Made by a program: the position numbers and the translations under genes. From the NCBI GenBank assembly GCA_016342745.1, contig JAEINT010000021.1, forward strand, positions 30,465 to 94,464: a DNA stretch of 64,000 nucleotides. Reading direction: 5' to 3'. How positions within the stretch are numbered: the stretch's first letter is position 1; every line of letters starts with the position of its first letter. Origin of the DNA: Labilibaculum sp. Its GTDB lineage: Bacteria > Bacteroidota > Bacteroidia > Bacteroidales > Marinifilaceae. The notes beneath the pieces were generated by a model. That model saw only the letters and a list, made by a program, of their open reading frames with translations, made no database searches and had not been told where the DNA came from. Shown one piece after another: positions 8,702 to 17,849 of the stretch.

Positions 8702-8743
8702 AAAAAATAAAAACCTCCAACTCATGTCTTGAATTGGAGGTTT
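8702..8743 (-). terminator. Attenuator-like terminator before the Moco operon
   Basis: On the minus strand AAACCTCCAA and TTGGAGGTTT (8743-8711) form a 10-bp stem followed by a T-rich tract that reaches to within a few bases of the mobB ATG. No minus-strand gene lies upstream within 450 bases, so its likely role is conditional termination under control of the preceding leader RNA. Confidence 0.8.
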
Positions 8744-8749
8744 ATGTTT

Positions 8750-8912
8750 TAAGAAAGAATAGCGTGCAATTTACCATGGCAGGATAAACGAGACAATCTA
8801 TTCTTCAGACCTAAATCACAATACTCCTTTCCAATTTTGGGTCTATGCCCAGCGGGAGACAAACTCGTTTCCAAGTTTACCTATCGGTTTACAATCCTTT
8901 CCAATTATTTTA
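8750..8912 (-). promoter_or_regulatory. Structured leader RNA, candidate molybdenum-cofactor riboswitch
   Basis: Between the promoter and the attenuator the minus strand can form several helices. AAACTTG-GAAA-CGAGTTT is a 7-bp hairpin capped by a GNRA tetraloop (8878-8861). It is followed by CTCCCGCTGGGCATAGACCC, then an AGACC/GGTCT pairing and an 8-bp AAGAATAG/CTATTCTT helix (about 8804-8752). Moco-responsive RNAs commonly precede Moco synthesis operons and include a GNRA hairpin. Position, GNRA loop and downstream attenuator all fit, but I cannot align it to the family model. AATTGGAAAGGA occurs twice in the leader. Confidence 0.5.
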
Positions 8913-8953
8913 TTGGTGAAGTAACTGACAACTCGGAGATTATTTAATAGTGG

Positions 8954-8983
8954 TAAAGATATTAATATTAATGAATCTACAAA
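8954..8983 (-). promoter_or_regulatory. Predicted promoter of the Moco operon
   Basis: On the minus strand TTTG (8983-8980) is followed after 18 bases by TATCTTTA (8961-8954), one mismatch from the Bacteroidota TAnnTTTG -7 element. It would start a leader of roughly 250 nt before mobB. Confidence 0.4.
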
Positions 8984-9196
8984 TGTGTATGTGTGCGGAT
9001 TTGTGATATCCTATAATCTTCAAAATCGTTATTGTTTTGCGCTATTTTCGGAAAGGCCTGTGTACTTTGACTTTTTAGATGAAAACGTTTGTGTTATTGT
9101 TTATTGGTAATTAAATAAGATAGTCTTATTTATATTTGGTTTGATTAAAAAATAAAATACATTCTTATCTTTATATAGGATATTAAATGAAAGTAA

Positions 9197-10132
9197 ATGG
9201 GGAATCATAGTCACGGCCATGCTCATCACGACCATGGAGATTTAAAAGGGAAGAACCTAGGGATTGCAATATTACTGAATGTTGGAATTACTGTTGCTCA
9301 AGTAATAGGTGGTTTCATCTCAGGAAGTTTGGCCTTGTTATCAGATGCAATGCATAATTTTAGCGATGTTCTTGCTTTAATTATTAGTTGGTATGCAAGT
9401 AAATTGTCGGGGCGAAAGCAAACCGCAGAACAGACCTTTGGTTATAAAAGAGCTGAGATTCTAGCTGCTCTTATAAACGCTATTTCTTTAATTGTTATTG
9501 CCTTTTTTCTTTTCAAAGAAGCTATTGAACGTATTAAAGAACCCCAAGAGGTTGGTGCTGGAATTGTTATGGCATTAGGAGGACTTTCAATTCTTTTGAA
9601 TTGGCTAAGTATGCTGTTGGTTAAAAAGGGTGCAAAAGATAATATGAATATGCGTGCTGCTTACCTTCATTTGCTTTCTGATATGATTTCGTCAGTAGCA
9701 GTTGTTTTAGGAGGCTTAGCAATGTATTTATGGGAAATACCTTGGGTTGATAGCATTATTTCTATTGTGATTGCTCTTTATTTGGTCTATTCAAGTTGGG
9801 GCTTAGTGAAAGAAAGCGTACGCATTTTAATGCAGTTTGCTCCATTGCATATTAATTTAGATGATATTCACGAGAAAATTCAAGAGTTGGATGGAATAGA
9901 AAATATGCATCATGTACATGTATGGCAATTAGATGATAAACAAGTTAATTTTGAGGCCCATATCAGTTTTAAACAGGATTTAAAGCTAAGTGAGGTCAAC
10001 TTGATTTTGCATCAATTAGAGCATATTTTACATGATGATTTTGAGATAAATCATGTAACCCTTCAGCCTGAATTAAATGGTTCGTGCGATGACGAGAGTA
10101 TCGTGATTCAGGAGAAAGGGCACACGCATTAA
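9197..10132 (+). CDS. Cation diffusion facilitator (zinc/cobalt/cadmium exporter, CzcD/ZitB type)
   Basis: This 311-residue inner-membrane H+/metal antiporter has a His-rich N-terminus (HSHGHAHHDHG), six membrane helices and a cytoplasmic C-terminal domain (about 210-300). The two metal-site motifs HxxxD-like are seen in helix 2 (LLSDAMHNFSD) and helix 5 (HLLSDMISS). The C-terminal GHTH adds further metal ligands. It exports excess divalent metal from the cytoplasm. It stands alone, divergent from the Moco operon and convergent with the phosphatase gene 9 bases downstream. A TATCTTTA box at 9166-9173 could be its -7 element. Confidence 0.92.
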   Translation: MGNHSHGHAHHDHGDLKGKNLGIAILLNVGITVAQVIGGFISGSLALLSDAMHNFSDVLALIISWYASKLSGRKQTAEQTFGYKRAEILAALINAISLIVIAFFLFKEAIERIKEPQEVGAGIVMALGGLSILLNWLSMLLVKKGAKDNMNMRAAYLHLLSDMISSVAVVLGGLAMYLWEIPWVDSIISIVIALYLVYSSWGLVKESVRILMQFAPLHINLDDIHEKIQELDGIENMHHVHVWQLDDKQVNFEAHISFKQDLKLSEVNLILHQLEHILHDDFEINHVTLQPELNGSCDDESIVIQEKGHTH

Positions 10133-10141
10133 TTTAATCTT

Positions 10142-10792
10142 TTAATCAAGAGATTGGATTAGATCCATTGGATGATGTATGATGGTTTGAGCACCGTTTT
10201 CTAAAAGTTCTTCCATATCTCGAAATCCCCATAGAACACCAACGGCATGCATGCCTGAATTGTTTGCCGTTTCCATATCAACTCCCGAATCACCAACATA
10301 CATTAATTCTTCAGGTGCAATGCCCATTTTTTCACTAATTAATAATGCACCTTTTGGATCAGGTTTACGTGGGATATCACCTCCGGCACCAATTACCATT
10401 TCAAGTTGCCAGTTGGCAAGTAATACATTTACAACTTTTTGTGTTAGTTCGTTGGCTTTGTTGGAGAAAATAGCAATTTTAAGATTGCGATCTCTCAAGG
10501 AGTTAAGTAAATCGGAAATGCCTGGGTATAGAGCCGTTTTTGCGATACAATTATCATCGTAAACTTTCATCATTCTTTGAAAACTTTCTTCTATAAATGA
10601 TGCATCGCGATGTGATTTAGGAAGTGCATTTTCTACCAAGCTTTTTATGCCTCGACCAACAAATGTTTTGTAGGTAATATAATCATGTGTGTCCAAGTTT
10701 TTTTCTTGCAATACCTTATTCATTGAATCAGCAATATCTTCTATTGAATTAGCTAATGTGCCATCCAGATCAAAAACAACTCCTTTATACAT
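10142..10792 (-). CDS. gph: HAD-superfamily phosphatase, phosphoglycolate phosphatase-like
   Basis: The four HAD motifs are present in 216 residues: nucleophile DLDGT (motif I), IFSNKAN (II), the Lys in PRKPDPKGA (III) and VGDSGVDMETA (IV). A helical cap lies at about 15-80. The Gph subfamily dephosphorylates 2-phosphoglycolate formed during DNA repair, but related HAD enzymes accept other small phosphates, so the substrate is inferred. It converges with the CDF exporter and has its own start 260 bases from the next minus-strand gene. Confidence 0.8.
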   Translation of the reverse strand: MYKGVVFDLDGTLANSIEDIADSMNKVLQEKNLDTHDYITYKTFVGRGIKSLVENALPKSHRDASFIEESFQRMMKVYDDNCIAKTALYPGISDLLNSLRDRNLKIAIFSNKANELTQKVVNVLLANWQLEMVIGAGGDIPRKPDPKGALLISEKMGIAPEELMYVGDSGVDMETANNSGMHAVGVLWGFRDMEELLENGAQTIIHHPMDLIQSLD

Positions 10793-10875
10793 ATCTATTT
10801 CTTTAGGTTTATTCTATGCAAATATTCAAAACTCAAATTAAGTTTACAAAGAGAAATGACGTTTTTTTTTTGCAT

Positions 10876-10909
10876 AAAAAAACAGCCAATTAATTCATTT
10901 AATTGACTG
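10876..10909 (-). terminator. Intrinsic terminator
   Basis: CAG-C-CAATTAA and TTAATTG-A-CTG (10883-10893 with 10899-10909) pair around a 5-nt loop, followed on the minus strand by T7. It ends the secreted-protein gene at 10925-11656. Confidence 0.75.
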
Positions 10910-10924
10910 CTTTAAGAATATAGC

Positions 10925-11656
10925 TTATTTTATTATTGTACGTAGTTCTGCATCATAGTCTTCTATAACATCCATCCATTCATCGTACATGTTTTGCCAC
11001 GATCCTTCTCCATAAATTTCTTCAAATGCCTTTTTATAACCTTGGTCTTTTGACCAATCAGCATAATTGTCAAAGTTCCATACCATTCCAACATCAGCAC
11101 TTTTAGTAGTGTGAAGAGGATTATTGAAAACTAAGAATGCAAAACCCAGTTTTTCAGAAGTCTTCATAAGCTTTTTAGCAATGGATTTAAAACGATAATA
11201 TTGCCCCTTTTTAAGGTGAATTGCCCAAGCTTCATAATATTTTGATTTTACAAGGATATCTTTTCCAAAAGACAATTTTTCATTGTAATTCCAAAGTGAG
11301 ACGGAACCATATTTTTCAACAAGAGGATCAACATTTTTTTTCCAATCATCTTGATGTCCTCCTTCTTCCATTGGTCTCGAGTCTAGCGCGGAATAGGTTG
11401 TTGGTCCCATAATCCATACATACCATCCAGCTCTGTCGCCATAATCAACTCTTCGTAAGCCTGCTACGTGGTCACCTTTTTGATGGAATTTATCATTGTG
11501 AGCTTTAATTGCTTTTTCAAATTCTTGGTTCATTCCTTTTTTTGGTAACATGTAAACACTCTCAACTACTGTTTGCTCTTTTTCCTCATTGGTTTGAGCA
11601 ACAATTGTAAAACTGAAAAATAATGCAATTGCTAAACCAATTATTCGTTTTTTCAT
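10925..11656 (-). CDS. Secreted protein of unknown function
   Basis: The 243-residue product begins with a Sec signal peptide (KKRIIGLAIALFFSF, cleavage after VAQ). The mature part has two similar halves rich in aromatic residues (GLRRVDYGDRAGWYVWIMGP and KKGQYYRFKSIAKKLMKTS), reminiscent of a duplicated ferredoxin-like or ABM fold; that fold call is inference. It is transcribed alone with a strong terminator. I do not recognise the family. Confidence 0.7.
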   Translation of the reverse strand: MKKRIIGLAIALFFSFTIVAQTNEEKEQTVVESVYMLPKKGMNQEFEKAIKAHNDKFHQKGDHVAGLRRVDYGDRAGWYVWIMGPTTYSALDSRPMEEGGHQDDWKKNVDPLVEKYGSVSLWNYNEKLSFGKDILVKSKYYEAWAIHLKKGQYYRFKSIAKKLMKTSEKLGFAFLVFNNPLHTTKSADVGMVWNFDNYADWSKDQGYKKAFEEIYGEGSWQNMYDEWMDVIEDYDAELRTIIK

Positions 11657-11924
11657 GTTAATAAGGTTTTGGTGAATAATGACTTAAGATACAATATTTA
11701 TTTGGACTAAATCTAACTAACTTTTATTAAACTGCTTATGTAGAGGGTTTAGTGAGTTTGCGTAATGTTGTAAAATGAAAAAGAATTGATGTGAAAAGAA
11801 GGGTGTTGTATTGAAAAAAGTAGACGTTATTTTTGATCTTGCTATTCTGATGGAGGGCAAAAGAAAAAAAACTGAAAAAAAAGAAAAGAATCCCTCCTTG
11901 CTAGTGCTATTAAGAAAAAAACCA
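11657..11924. other. Divergent intergenic region, nothing specific seen
   Basis: This AT- and A-rich stretch separates the secreted-protein gene from the threonine-operon promoter and must hold the promoter of the former. I see no further gene or repeat. Confidence 0.4.
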
Positions 11925-11932
11925 TATATTTG
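11925..11932 (+). promoter_or_regulatory. Predicted -7 element of the thr operon
   Basis: TATATTTG matches TAnnTTTG exactly, 59 bases before the leader-peptide ATG. The only -33 candidate (CTTG at 11897-11900) is 24 bases away, further than ideal. Confidence 0.4.
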
Positions 11933-11990
11933 ATCTACTTAAAGATGGAGAATAGATTTTTTGAAACAAATAAATAACATAGCAACCGAA

Positions 11991-12086
11991 ATGAACATGT
12001 TGAATACCAACATGCGAATGTCTATGTCTGAAAATTTTATTTGTACTATTTCTACCATTATCGCAACTACCACAACAACCCTTTAG
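11991..12086 (+). CDS. Threonine-operon leader peptide (31 aa)
   Basis: A short frame precedes thrA by 206 bases and ends at a TAG. It contains eight Thr codons, five of them consecutive just before the final Leu and stop, plus four Ile codons in the second half (CTISTIIATTTTTL). This is the composition of thr attenuation leaders, whose ribosome stalls when charged Thr-tRNA or Ile-tRNA is scarce. A hairpin AACCC/GGGTT (12077-12092) overlaps the last Thr codons and the stop, so a stalled ribosome would open it. Internal ATGs at 11997, 12012, 12018 and 12024 are alternative starts. Too short for ordinary gene finding; the sequence pattern and the operon context agree. Confidence 0.75.
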   Translation: MNMLNTNMRMSMSENFICTISTIIATTTTTL

Positions 12087-12157
12087 GGGGTTAAATTATT
12101 ACATATCGCCATAGGTGAGTAGTTGATTACTCAAAAATCAGTAAGGTATTTTGTACC
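12077..12157 (+). promoter_or_regulatory. Candidate thr attenuation structures
   Basis: After the leader peptide, three small helices are possible: AACCC/GGGTT (12077-12092), GAGTA/TACTC (12117-12132) and GGTA/TACC (12145-12157). None is followed by a long T-run, so the switch may act through Rho, through an alternative fold not resolved by eye, or on translation. Confidence 0.35.
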
Positions 12158-12292
12158 ATGTGCAAAAATATTAGATAGATACTTAATTGTATTTTATCAT
12201 TTTGCATCAAGATATCTTTTAACCAAAATTATATCAATCGATAGCTGACTCGACATTTGTAGGGAGAGAAGGCTATTTAAAGGAAATTAAAA

Positions 12293-14728
12293 ATGAAGGT
12301 TTTAAAATTTGGAGGAAGCTCAGTTTCTAATGCAGGGAATTGTAAGCGTGTTCAGGAAATTATTAAGAGGGATTATGCCAACTGTAAGCAAGTTGTAGTT
12401 GTTTCAGCATTTGGTGGGGTTACCGATGAGTTGGAAAGGTGCATTAATCTTGCAAGTCAGCGGAACAAAGAGTATGAAATTGCTCTCTTAAAATTAAGGG
12501 AAAGACACGATCAGGTAACGAATGAATTAAATGTTCCTGATGAAATAAAAACAAAGGTCTCGAAAAAGTTTGATGAGCTAGAGGAGCTACTTCAGGGTGT
12601 GTATCTGCTTGAGGAGATATCCGAGAAGATAAAAAATGCCGTGATGGGAACAGGAGAAGTCTTGTCATCGCTAATTTTTTCAGCTTATCTTATTGAGTCT
12701 GGCATGAAGGCAAAGTGTTTCGATTCTAGAAAATACATTAAAACTCAGAATGGGAAGGGTGTATTCTTAAATAGTAAAGAAACCAACGAGAATCTAAAAT
12801 CAATAAAAGAGGAAGATTTTCAAGTTGCAGTTTTCCCTGGCTTTATTGCTTCAGGCAAAAAAGGAGAGTTAACCTTATTGGGTCGTGGAGGATCTGATTA
12901 TACTGCTTCTATTTTAGCCGCAGGCTTGAATTGCTCTGAATTAGAAATTTGGACTGATGTTAGTGGAATGTACACTGCAGATCCAAGGTTAGTATCTCAA
13001 GCGATTCCTATCGAACAAATGTCTTTTCAGGAAGCGATGGAGCTTTCGCATTTTGGCGCGAAGGTAATTTATCCTCCAACATTAATTCCGGTATTGCAAA
13101 ATAAGATAAACGTTCGAATTAAGAACACATTTGCACCTGATGACAATGGAACCTTAATAACTACGAACCCTAAAAGTGAGCGATCCATTGTAAGAGGATT
13201 GTCTTCTGTAAATCACGTTAACCTATTTACCTTGTCTGGTAGTGGAATGGTTGGAATTAGTGGATTTGCTTCTCGTTTTTTTACATGTTTGGCTCAAAAT
13301 AAAATTAATGTAATTCTAATTACTCAGGCTTCATCGGAGCACAGTATGAGTGTTGGTATTCATGAAGATGATAAAGATTTAGCGATAGAAGCTGTTCGTT
13401 CTGAATTCGAAATGGAAATTGGAATGAATTTGGTAAATGAACCATTGGTAGAGGAAAACTTATCAATTGTTGCTGTTGTTGGTGAAGATATGGGATTTAC
13501 GCCTGGTATTTCTGGGAAAGTATTTAGTGTACTTGGTAAAAATGGTGTGAACATTCGCGCCATGGCTCAAGGAGGAAATGAGCTAAACATTACCTTTATG
13601 GTTCCAACCTACGATGTGAAAAAGGTCTTGAATGTTATTCATGAGGATTTTTTCATTTCAACACATAAGAAAATCAATTTATACATTGCTGGAGTAGGTA
13701 ATGTTGGGAAAAAATTATTGGAGTTTATTGATCATCAGTACAACTATTTAATAGAAGAGAAAGGATTACAATTAGTTGTGCGTGCAGTTACCAACAGTCG
13801 TAAAATGTATTTTGCGGATGATGAAAATATGCTTCAAGATTGGCAGCAAAAGTTAGAGCATGAATCGGAAACTGCCAATTTGCAGGAGTTTGTAAAAAGA
13901 ATGGATCAAGCCAATCTACGTAACTCTGTATTTATCGATATTACAGCTAGCGAGCAGGTGAGTAAAGTTTATCAGCAAGTCTTAAATTCAACGGTTTCTA
14001 TTGTAGCTTGTAATAAAATTGCTGCATCTTCCGATTTTGAGAACTATTTAAGAATTAAGGCTGCAGCAAGAAAGCACAATGTCGAATTCATGTTCGAAAG
14101 TAATGTAGGTGCAGGATTGCCCGTAATTAGTACTATTAATAGCTTGATAAATACAGGAGATCAAGTGGTTGGTATACAGGCTGTTGTTTCAGGTAGTCTT
14201 AATTTTATAATGAATGAGTTTAACAATGGTAAATCATTTGTAGAAGCTGTTAAAATGGCTATGGAGCAAGGATTTACAGAGCCAGATCCAAAGATTGATT
14301 TAAGCGGAATGGATGTCTTAAGAAAGCTGCTTATCCTATCTAGAGAAGCTGGTTATGCTTTGGAAGAAAAAGATGTTGAGCATGAACCAATGATTCCATT
14401 ATCATGCTTAAATGGTGAGACTGCTGAAGATTTGATTCGCGATCTTGAAGAGAATAATGATTATTTTGAAGCATGGCGAACTGTCATGGCTGAGAAGAAT
14501 ATTCGATATCGTTACATCGCTTCTTTTAAAGATGGTAAAGCAAATGTGAGTTTGCAAGAGGTGAAACCAGATCATCCATTTTATGACGTACATGGAAAGG
14601 ATAATGTGATTTCCCTAAATACAAAATGGTATGACGATCAGCCTTTGATTATTAAAGGTGCCGGTGCGGGTGCAGAAGTTACAGCATCAGGTATTTTTGG
14701 AGATATCATTAGAATTACAAGCAATTAA
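12293..14728 (+). CDS. thrA: Bifunctional aspartokinase I / homoserine dehydrogenase I
   Basis: The 811-residue fusion catalyses the first and third steps from aspartate to threonine. Residues 1-290 are the aspartokinase domain (MKVLKFGGSSVSN, LGRGGSDYTASILA), 310-455 hold tandem ACT regulatory domains that normally bind threonine, and 463-811 are the homoserine dehydrogenase with its Rossmann start (IAGVGNVGKKLLEF) and catalytic region (AVVSGSLNFIMNEF). Length equals enterobacterial ThrA. It opens the thrABC operon, so both feedback inhibition and the upstream leader likely sense threonine. Confidence 0.96.
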   Translation: MKVLKFGGSSVSNAGNCKRVQEIIKRDYANCKQVVVVSAFGGVTDELERCINLASQRNKEYEIALLKLRERHDQVTNELNVPDEIKTKVSKKFDELEELLQGVYLLEEISEKIKNAVMGTGEVLSSLIFSAYLIESGMKAKCFDSRKYIKTQNGKGVFLNSKETNENLKSIKEEDFQVAVFPGFIASGKKGELTLLGRGGSDYTASILAAGLNCSELEIWTDVSGMYTADPRLVSQAIPIEQMSFQEAMELSHFGAKVIYPPTLIPVLQNKINVRIKNTFAPDDNGTLITTNPKSERSIVRGLSSVNHVNLFTLSGSGMVGISGFASRFFTCLAQNKINVILITQASSEHSMSVGIHEDDKDLAIEAVRSEFEMEIGMNLVNEPLVEENLSIVAVVGEDMGFTPGISGKVFSVLGKNGVNIRAMAQGGNELNITFMVPTYDVKKVLNVIHEDFFISTHKKINLYIAGVGNVGKKLLEFIDHQYNYLIEEKGLQLVVRAVTNSRKMYFADDENMLQDWQQKLEHESETANLQEFVKRMDQANLRNSVFIDITASEQVSKVYQQVLNSTVSIVACNKIAASSDFENYLRIKAAARKHNVEFMFESNVGAGLPVISTINSLINTGDQVVGIQAVVSGSLNFIMNEFNNGKSFVEAVKMAMEQGFTEPDPKIDLSGMDVLRKLLILSREAGYALEEKDVEHEPMIPLSCLNGETAEDLIRDLEENNDYFEAWRTVMAEKNIRYRYIASFKDGKANVSLQEVKPDHPFYDVHGKDNVISLNTKWYDDQPLIIKGAGAGAEVTASGIFGDIIRITSN

Positions 14729-14751
14729 TTACCATTTAGAAAAAGAATAAG

Positions 14752-15678
14752 ATGTCAGATAGTGTAAAAGTTTTTGCTCCAGGTAGTGTTTCTAACGTTG
14801 GCTGTGGTTTCGATATATTAGGATTCGCCATTGATGGGGTAGGTGATGAAATGATTGTTAAGAAAAATGATCAAAACAAAATAGTAATAGCGCCAATTAA
14901 AGATTATGAGAATCTGCCTACAGATCCAAAGAAGAATGTAGCTAGTGTCGCCATTCAGGCTTTATTAGACGATTTAGGAAGCGATCAAGGTTTCGATGTT
15001 GAGATTATTAAGAATATTAAACCTGGAAGCGGAATTGGATCGAGTGCAGCTAGTGCAGCGGGTGGAGTAGTTGCAGTTAATGAATTGTTAGGAAATCCTT
15101 ATTCTCGTTTGCAGTTGGTTGATTTTGCTATGAAGGGTGAAGAAGTTGCATCAGGAGATGTTCATGCTGATAATGTGGCACCAGCAACTTTAGGTGGCTT
15201 CTGTCTAATTAGAGGCTACGATCCTTTGGATGTAATTCACATTCAGCAGCCAGAGAATCTTTGGTGTACGGTAATTCATCCGCAAATTGAAATTAAAACA
15301 AAAGAATCTCGTGAATTGTTATCTCCAGAAATTCCTTTGAAAAAAGCGATTCGACAGTGGGGAAATGTAGCAGGATTAATGTCTGGACTTTATACTTCTA
15401 ATTACGAATTAATTGGGCGTTCGCTAGAAGATCATATTGTAGAGCCACAAAGAAAAGTACTAATTCCTGAATTTGATGAATTAAAGCTGTCCGTAATGGA
15501 GGCTGGTGCTCTTGGATGTAGTATTTCAGGATCGGGTCCTTCTGTTTTTGCTTTGGCAAATGGAAGAGAAACGGCCGATGTTATTGCAGCAGCTATGGAT
15601 ACTGTTTTTAAACGTACCGATTTAGATTACAAAATATATGTGTCTAAAGTCAGCGATGGAGGAGTTAAAATCCTATAG
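14752..15678 (+). CDS. thrB: Homoserine kinase
   Basis: ThrB phosphorylates homoserine. The GHMP-kinase ATP loop PGSGIGSSAASAAGG is clear at about residues 90-105, with the N-terminal FAPGSVSNVGCGFDI and the C-terminal GCSISGSGPSVFAL motif. The 308-residue length is standard. It follows thrA by 23 bases. Confidence 0.95.
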   Translation: MSDSVKVFAPGSVSNVGCGFDILGFAIDGVGDEMIVKKNDQNKIVIAPIKDYENLPTDPKKNVASVAIQALLDDLGSDQGFDVEIIKNIKPGSGIGSSAASAAGGVVAVNELLGNPYSRLQLVDFAMKGEEVASGDVHADNVAPATLGGFCLIRGYDPLDVIHIQQPENLWCTVIHPQIEIKTKESRELLSPEIPLKKAIRQWGNVAGLMSGLYTSNYELIGRSLEDHIVEPQRKVLIPEFDELKLSVMEAGALGCSISGSGPSVFALANGRETADVIAAAMDTVFKRTDLDYKIYVSKVSDGGVKIL

Positions 15679-15734
15679 TGCTCGCAGTGATAGATAAATG
15701 AAAGATTGATTTAAATTCAGGAAAGGAACTACCA

Positions 15735-17033
15735 GTGAAATATTTTAGTACAAATAATACAGAGTTACGATACAGCTTTAAAGAAGCTGTTATAAAAGGC
15801 CTTGCGCCTGATAAGGGATTGTTTTTCCCAGTTTCAATACCCAAATTAAGTGATGCATTTTTTAAGAATTTACCTAATTTAAGTTTGCCGGAAATTGGTT
15901 TTGAGGTAGCTAAGCATTTTGTTGGAGACGATATTTCAGATGCTAACCTTAGGGAAATTACGGAAGAGGTTCTAAACTTTCCAATCCCTGTTGTACCAGT
16001 AGAAGAAGGAATCAGTACATTGGAATTGTTCCACGGACCTACTTGTGCCTTTAAAGATGTTGGTGCTCGTTTCATGTCTCGATGTTTAAGTGCATTTGCG
16101 AAGAAAAGTCAGGAAGATGTTACCATTTTAGTTGCAACCTCAGGTGACACGGGCAGTGCTGTAGCAAATGGATTTCTTGGTGTTGAAGGTGTACAGGTTA
16201 TTATATTGTATCCTGCAGGCAAGGTGAGTAAAATTCAGGAGCAACAATTGACAACAATGGGACAGAACATTACTGCTCTCGAAGTTGATGGTACTTTTGA
16301 CGATTGTCAGGCATTGGTTAAAACCGCTTTCGCGGATAAAGAATTAAATGAGAAGTTGAACTTAACATCAGCTAATTCAATTAATATTGCTCGATTGTTG
16401 CCTCAAAGCTTTTATTATTTTTATGCTTGGGCACAAATGCAGCCAACCAATAAGAAATTGGTGTTTTCTGTGCCAAGTGGAAACTACGGAAATTTAACGG
16501 GAGGATTGTTGGCTAAACAAATGGGTTTACCAATTCATTCTTTTGTTGCAGCTGCAAACAAAAACAAAGTAGTACCAGATTATTTGGCTTCGGGTAAATA
16601 CGAGCCAAAGGCATCGGTCCAAACCATTTCCAATGCAATGGATGTTGGTGCACCAAGTAATTTTGCTAGAATGATGGAAATGTATCAAGATCGCCATGCT
16701 GATGTAATTAAAGATGTAAATGGAGCTTGGAACACTGATGAGGAGACCGAAGAAGCGATGTTGGATGTATATAATAGGACTAAATACATTTTAGATCCTC
16801 ATGGGGCAGTTGCTTATCTCGGATTGAAGAAATACCTTAATGTGAAAGATGAGCTTGGTATTTTCCTTGAAACAGCACATCCAGCGAAATTTAAAGATAC
16901 GGTGGAGGCAGTATTAAATACCGAAATAAAGATTCCAGACTATTTACAGGAGTGTTTAGGGAAAAAAAAGTTAAGTTTTTTAATTAGTAAAGAATTTAAT
17001 GATTTTAAGGCATATCTTTTAAAAATAGATTAA
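15735..17033 (+). CDS. thrC: Threonine synthase
   Basis: This PLP enzyme converts O-phosphohomoserine to threonine. The Schiff-base Lys lies in GPTCAFKDVGARFMS and the phosphate-binding region in SGNYGNLTGGLLA; the N-terminal YFSTNNTELRYSFKEA is typical of ThrC. The start is a GTG at 15735 preceded by GGAAAGGA. It is the last gene of the operon, with 432 residues, followed 7 bases later by a strong terminator. Confidence 0.95.
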   Translation: MKYFSTNNTELRYSFKEAVIKGLAPDKGLFFPVSIPKLSDAFFKNLPNLSLPEIGFEVAKHFVGDDISDANLREITEEVLNFPIPVVPVEEGISTLELFHGPTCAFKDVGARFMSRCLSAFAKKSQEDVTILVATSGDTGSAVANGFLGVEGVQVIILYPAGKVSKIQEQQLTTMGQNITALEVDGTFDDCQALVKTAFADKELNEKLNLTSANSINIARLLPQSFYYFYAWAQMQPTNKKLVFSVPSGNYGNLTGGLLAKQMGLPIHSFVAAANKNKVVPDYLASGKYEPKASVQTISNAMDVGAPSNFARMMEMYQDRHADVIKDVNGAWNTDEETEEAMLDVYNRTKYILDPHGAVAYLGLKKYLNVKDELGIFLETAHPAKFKDTVEAVLNTEIKIPDYLQECLGKKKLSFLISKEFNDFKAYLLKID

Positions 17034-17040
17034 ATATTCA

Positions 17041-17073
17041 AAATGCTGTCTCCTATTCGAGACAGCATTTTTT
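17041..17073 (+). terminator. Intrinsic terminator of the thr operon
   Basis: AAATGCTGTCTC and GAGACAGCATTT form a perfect 12-bp stem with a 6-nt loop and a T6 tail. Confidence 0.92.
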
Positions 17074-17420
17074 CTAAGCATCTCATAATGATGTATATCA
17101 TTCTGTTTTGCATCTCTAGTAATATTAAGGTGTTTGTAGATTTGAATAGAATGTATTGATTGCTAGTGCTTATTTGGTTGATAGATAGTTTTTTGACTTG
17201 CTTTTTGTTTTGTTTTAATTCAAGTGAGGAGTTTAATATAATTGAATATTAGTAATCAGAACTTTTGCTATAATGGTTAAATAAAATTACCATTTAAATA
17301 CTGTTATGATTTAATTAATATTCTGCATTTAATGGTTTACGGGGAGTACCGTAAATTTTGTCTCATTTATTATGTTGTACTCATTGAAAGATTAAAATTG
17401 TTATTTTTTCTTATTGGAAA
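17074..17420. other. Intergenic region upstream of HU with palindromes
   Basis: No gene is seen. TTTACGG/CCGTAAA (17336-17355, 6-nt loop) is a compact inverted repeat about 150 bases before the HU start; ATGGT/ACCAT arms lie near 17272-17292. These may be regulator sites for the HU promoter. Confidence 0.35.
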
Positions 17421-17451
17421 TTTGCAAACCATCAGAAATCCTTTATATTTG
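17421..17451 (+). promoter_or_regulatory. Consensus Bacteroidota promoter of the HU gene
   Basis: TTTG at 17421-17424, 19 bases, then TATATTTG at 17444-17451 match the primary-sigma consensus (TTTG-N19-TAnnTTTG) perfectly, 51 bases before the ATG. It is the clearest promoter in the window. Confidence 0.8.
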
Positions 17452-17502
17452 TATATGATTCAAATTTAAAAACAATTTTTAACCCTAAAATTTTATAAAG
17501 TT

Positions 17503-17775
17503 ATGAACAAAGCTCAATTAATTGATGCAATTGCTAGCAAAGCTGGTTTGACTAAAGCTGATTCTAAAAAAGCATTAGATGCTTTCATTGAAACTACTAC
17601 TGAAGCATTAAAAGGTGATGATAGAGTAGCACTTGTAGGATTTGGTTCATTTTCTGTTTCTAAGCGTGATGCTAGAACTGGTAGAAATCCTCAAACTGGT
17701 AAGCCAATTAATATTCCAGCTAAAAAAGTTATCAAATTTAAAGCTGGTTCTGAATTAGCAGACTCTGTACAATAG
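17503..17775 (+). CDS. HU-family DNA-binding protein
   Basis: The 90-residue protein has the full HU fold: helix-turn-helix N-terminus ([20 protein letters not shown]), GFGSFSV, and the DNA-wrapping arm [15 protein letters not shown]. It bends and compacts chromosomal DNA as a dimer. The consensus promoter and strong terminator suggest high monocistronic expression. Confidence 0.96.
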   Translation: MNKAQLIDAIASKAGLTKADSKKALDAFIETTTEALKGDDRVALVGFGSFSVSKRDARTGRNPQTGKPINIPAKKVIKFKAGSELADSVQ

Positions 17776-17798
17776 ATAATTGTAAGTCAAAAATATTA

Positions 17799-17831
17799 GA
17801 GGGGGTGTATTTATACTACCTCCTTTTTTTT
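17799..17831 (+). terminator. Intrinsic terminator after HU
   Basis: AGGGGGTGTA and TACTACCTCCT pair with one bulge and one G-T around TTTA, followed by T8. Confidence 0.8.
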
Positions 17832-17849
17832 GCACCTAATTTTTTGTGA

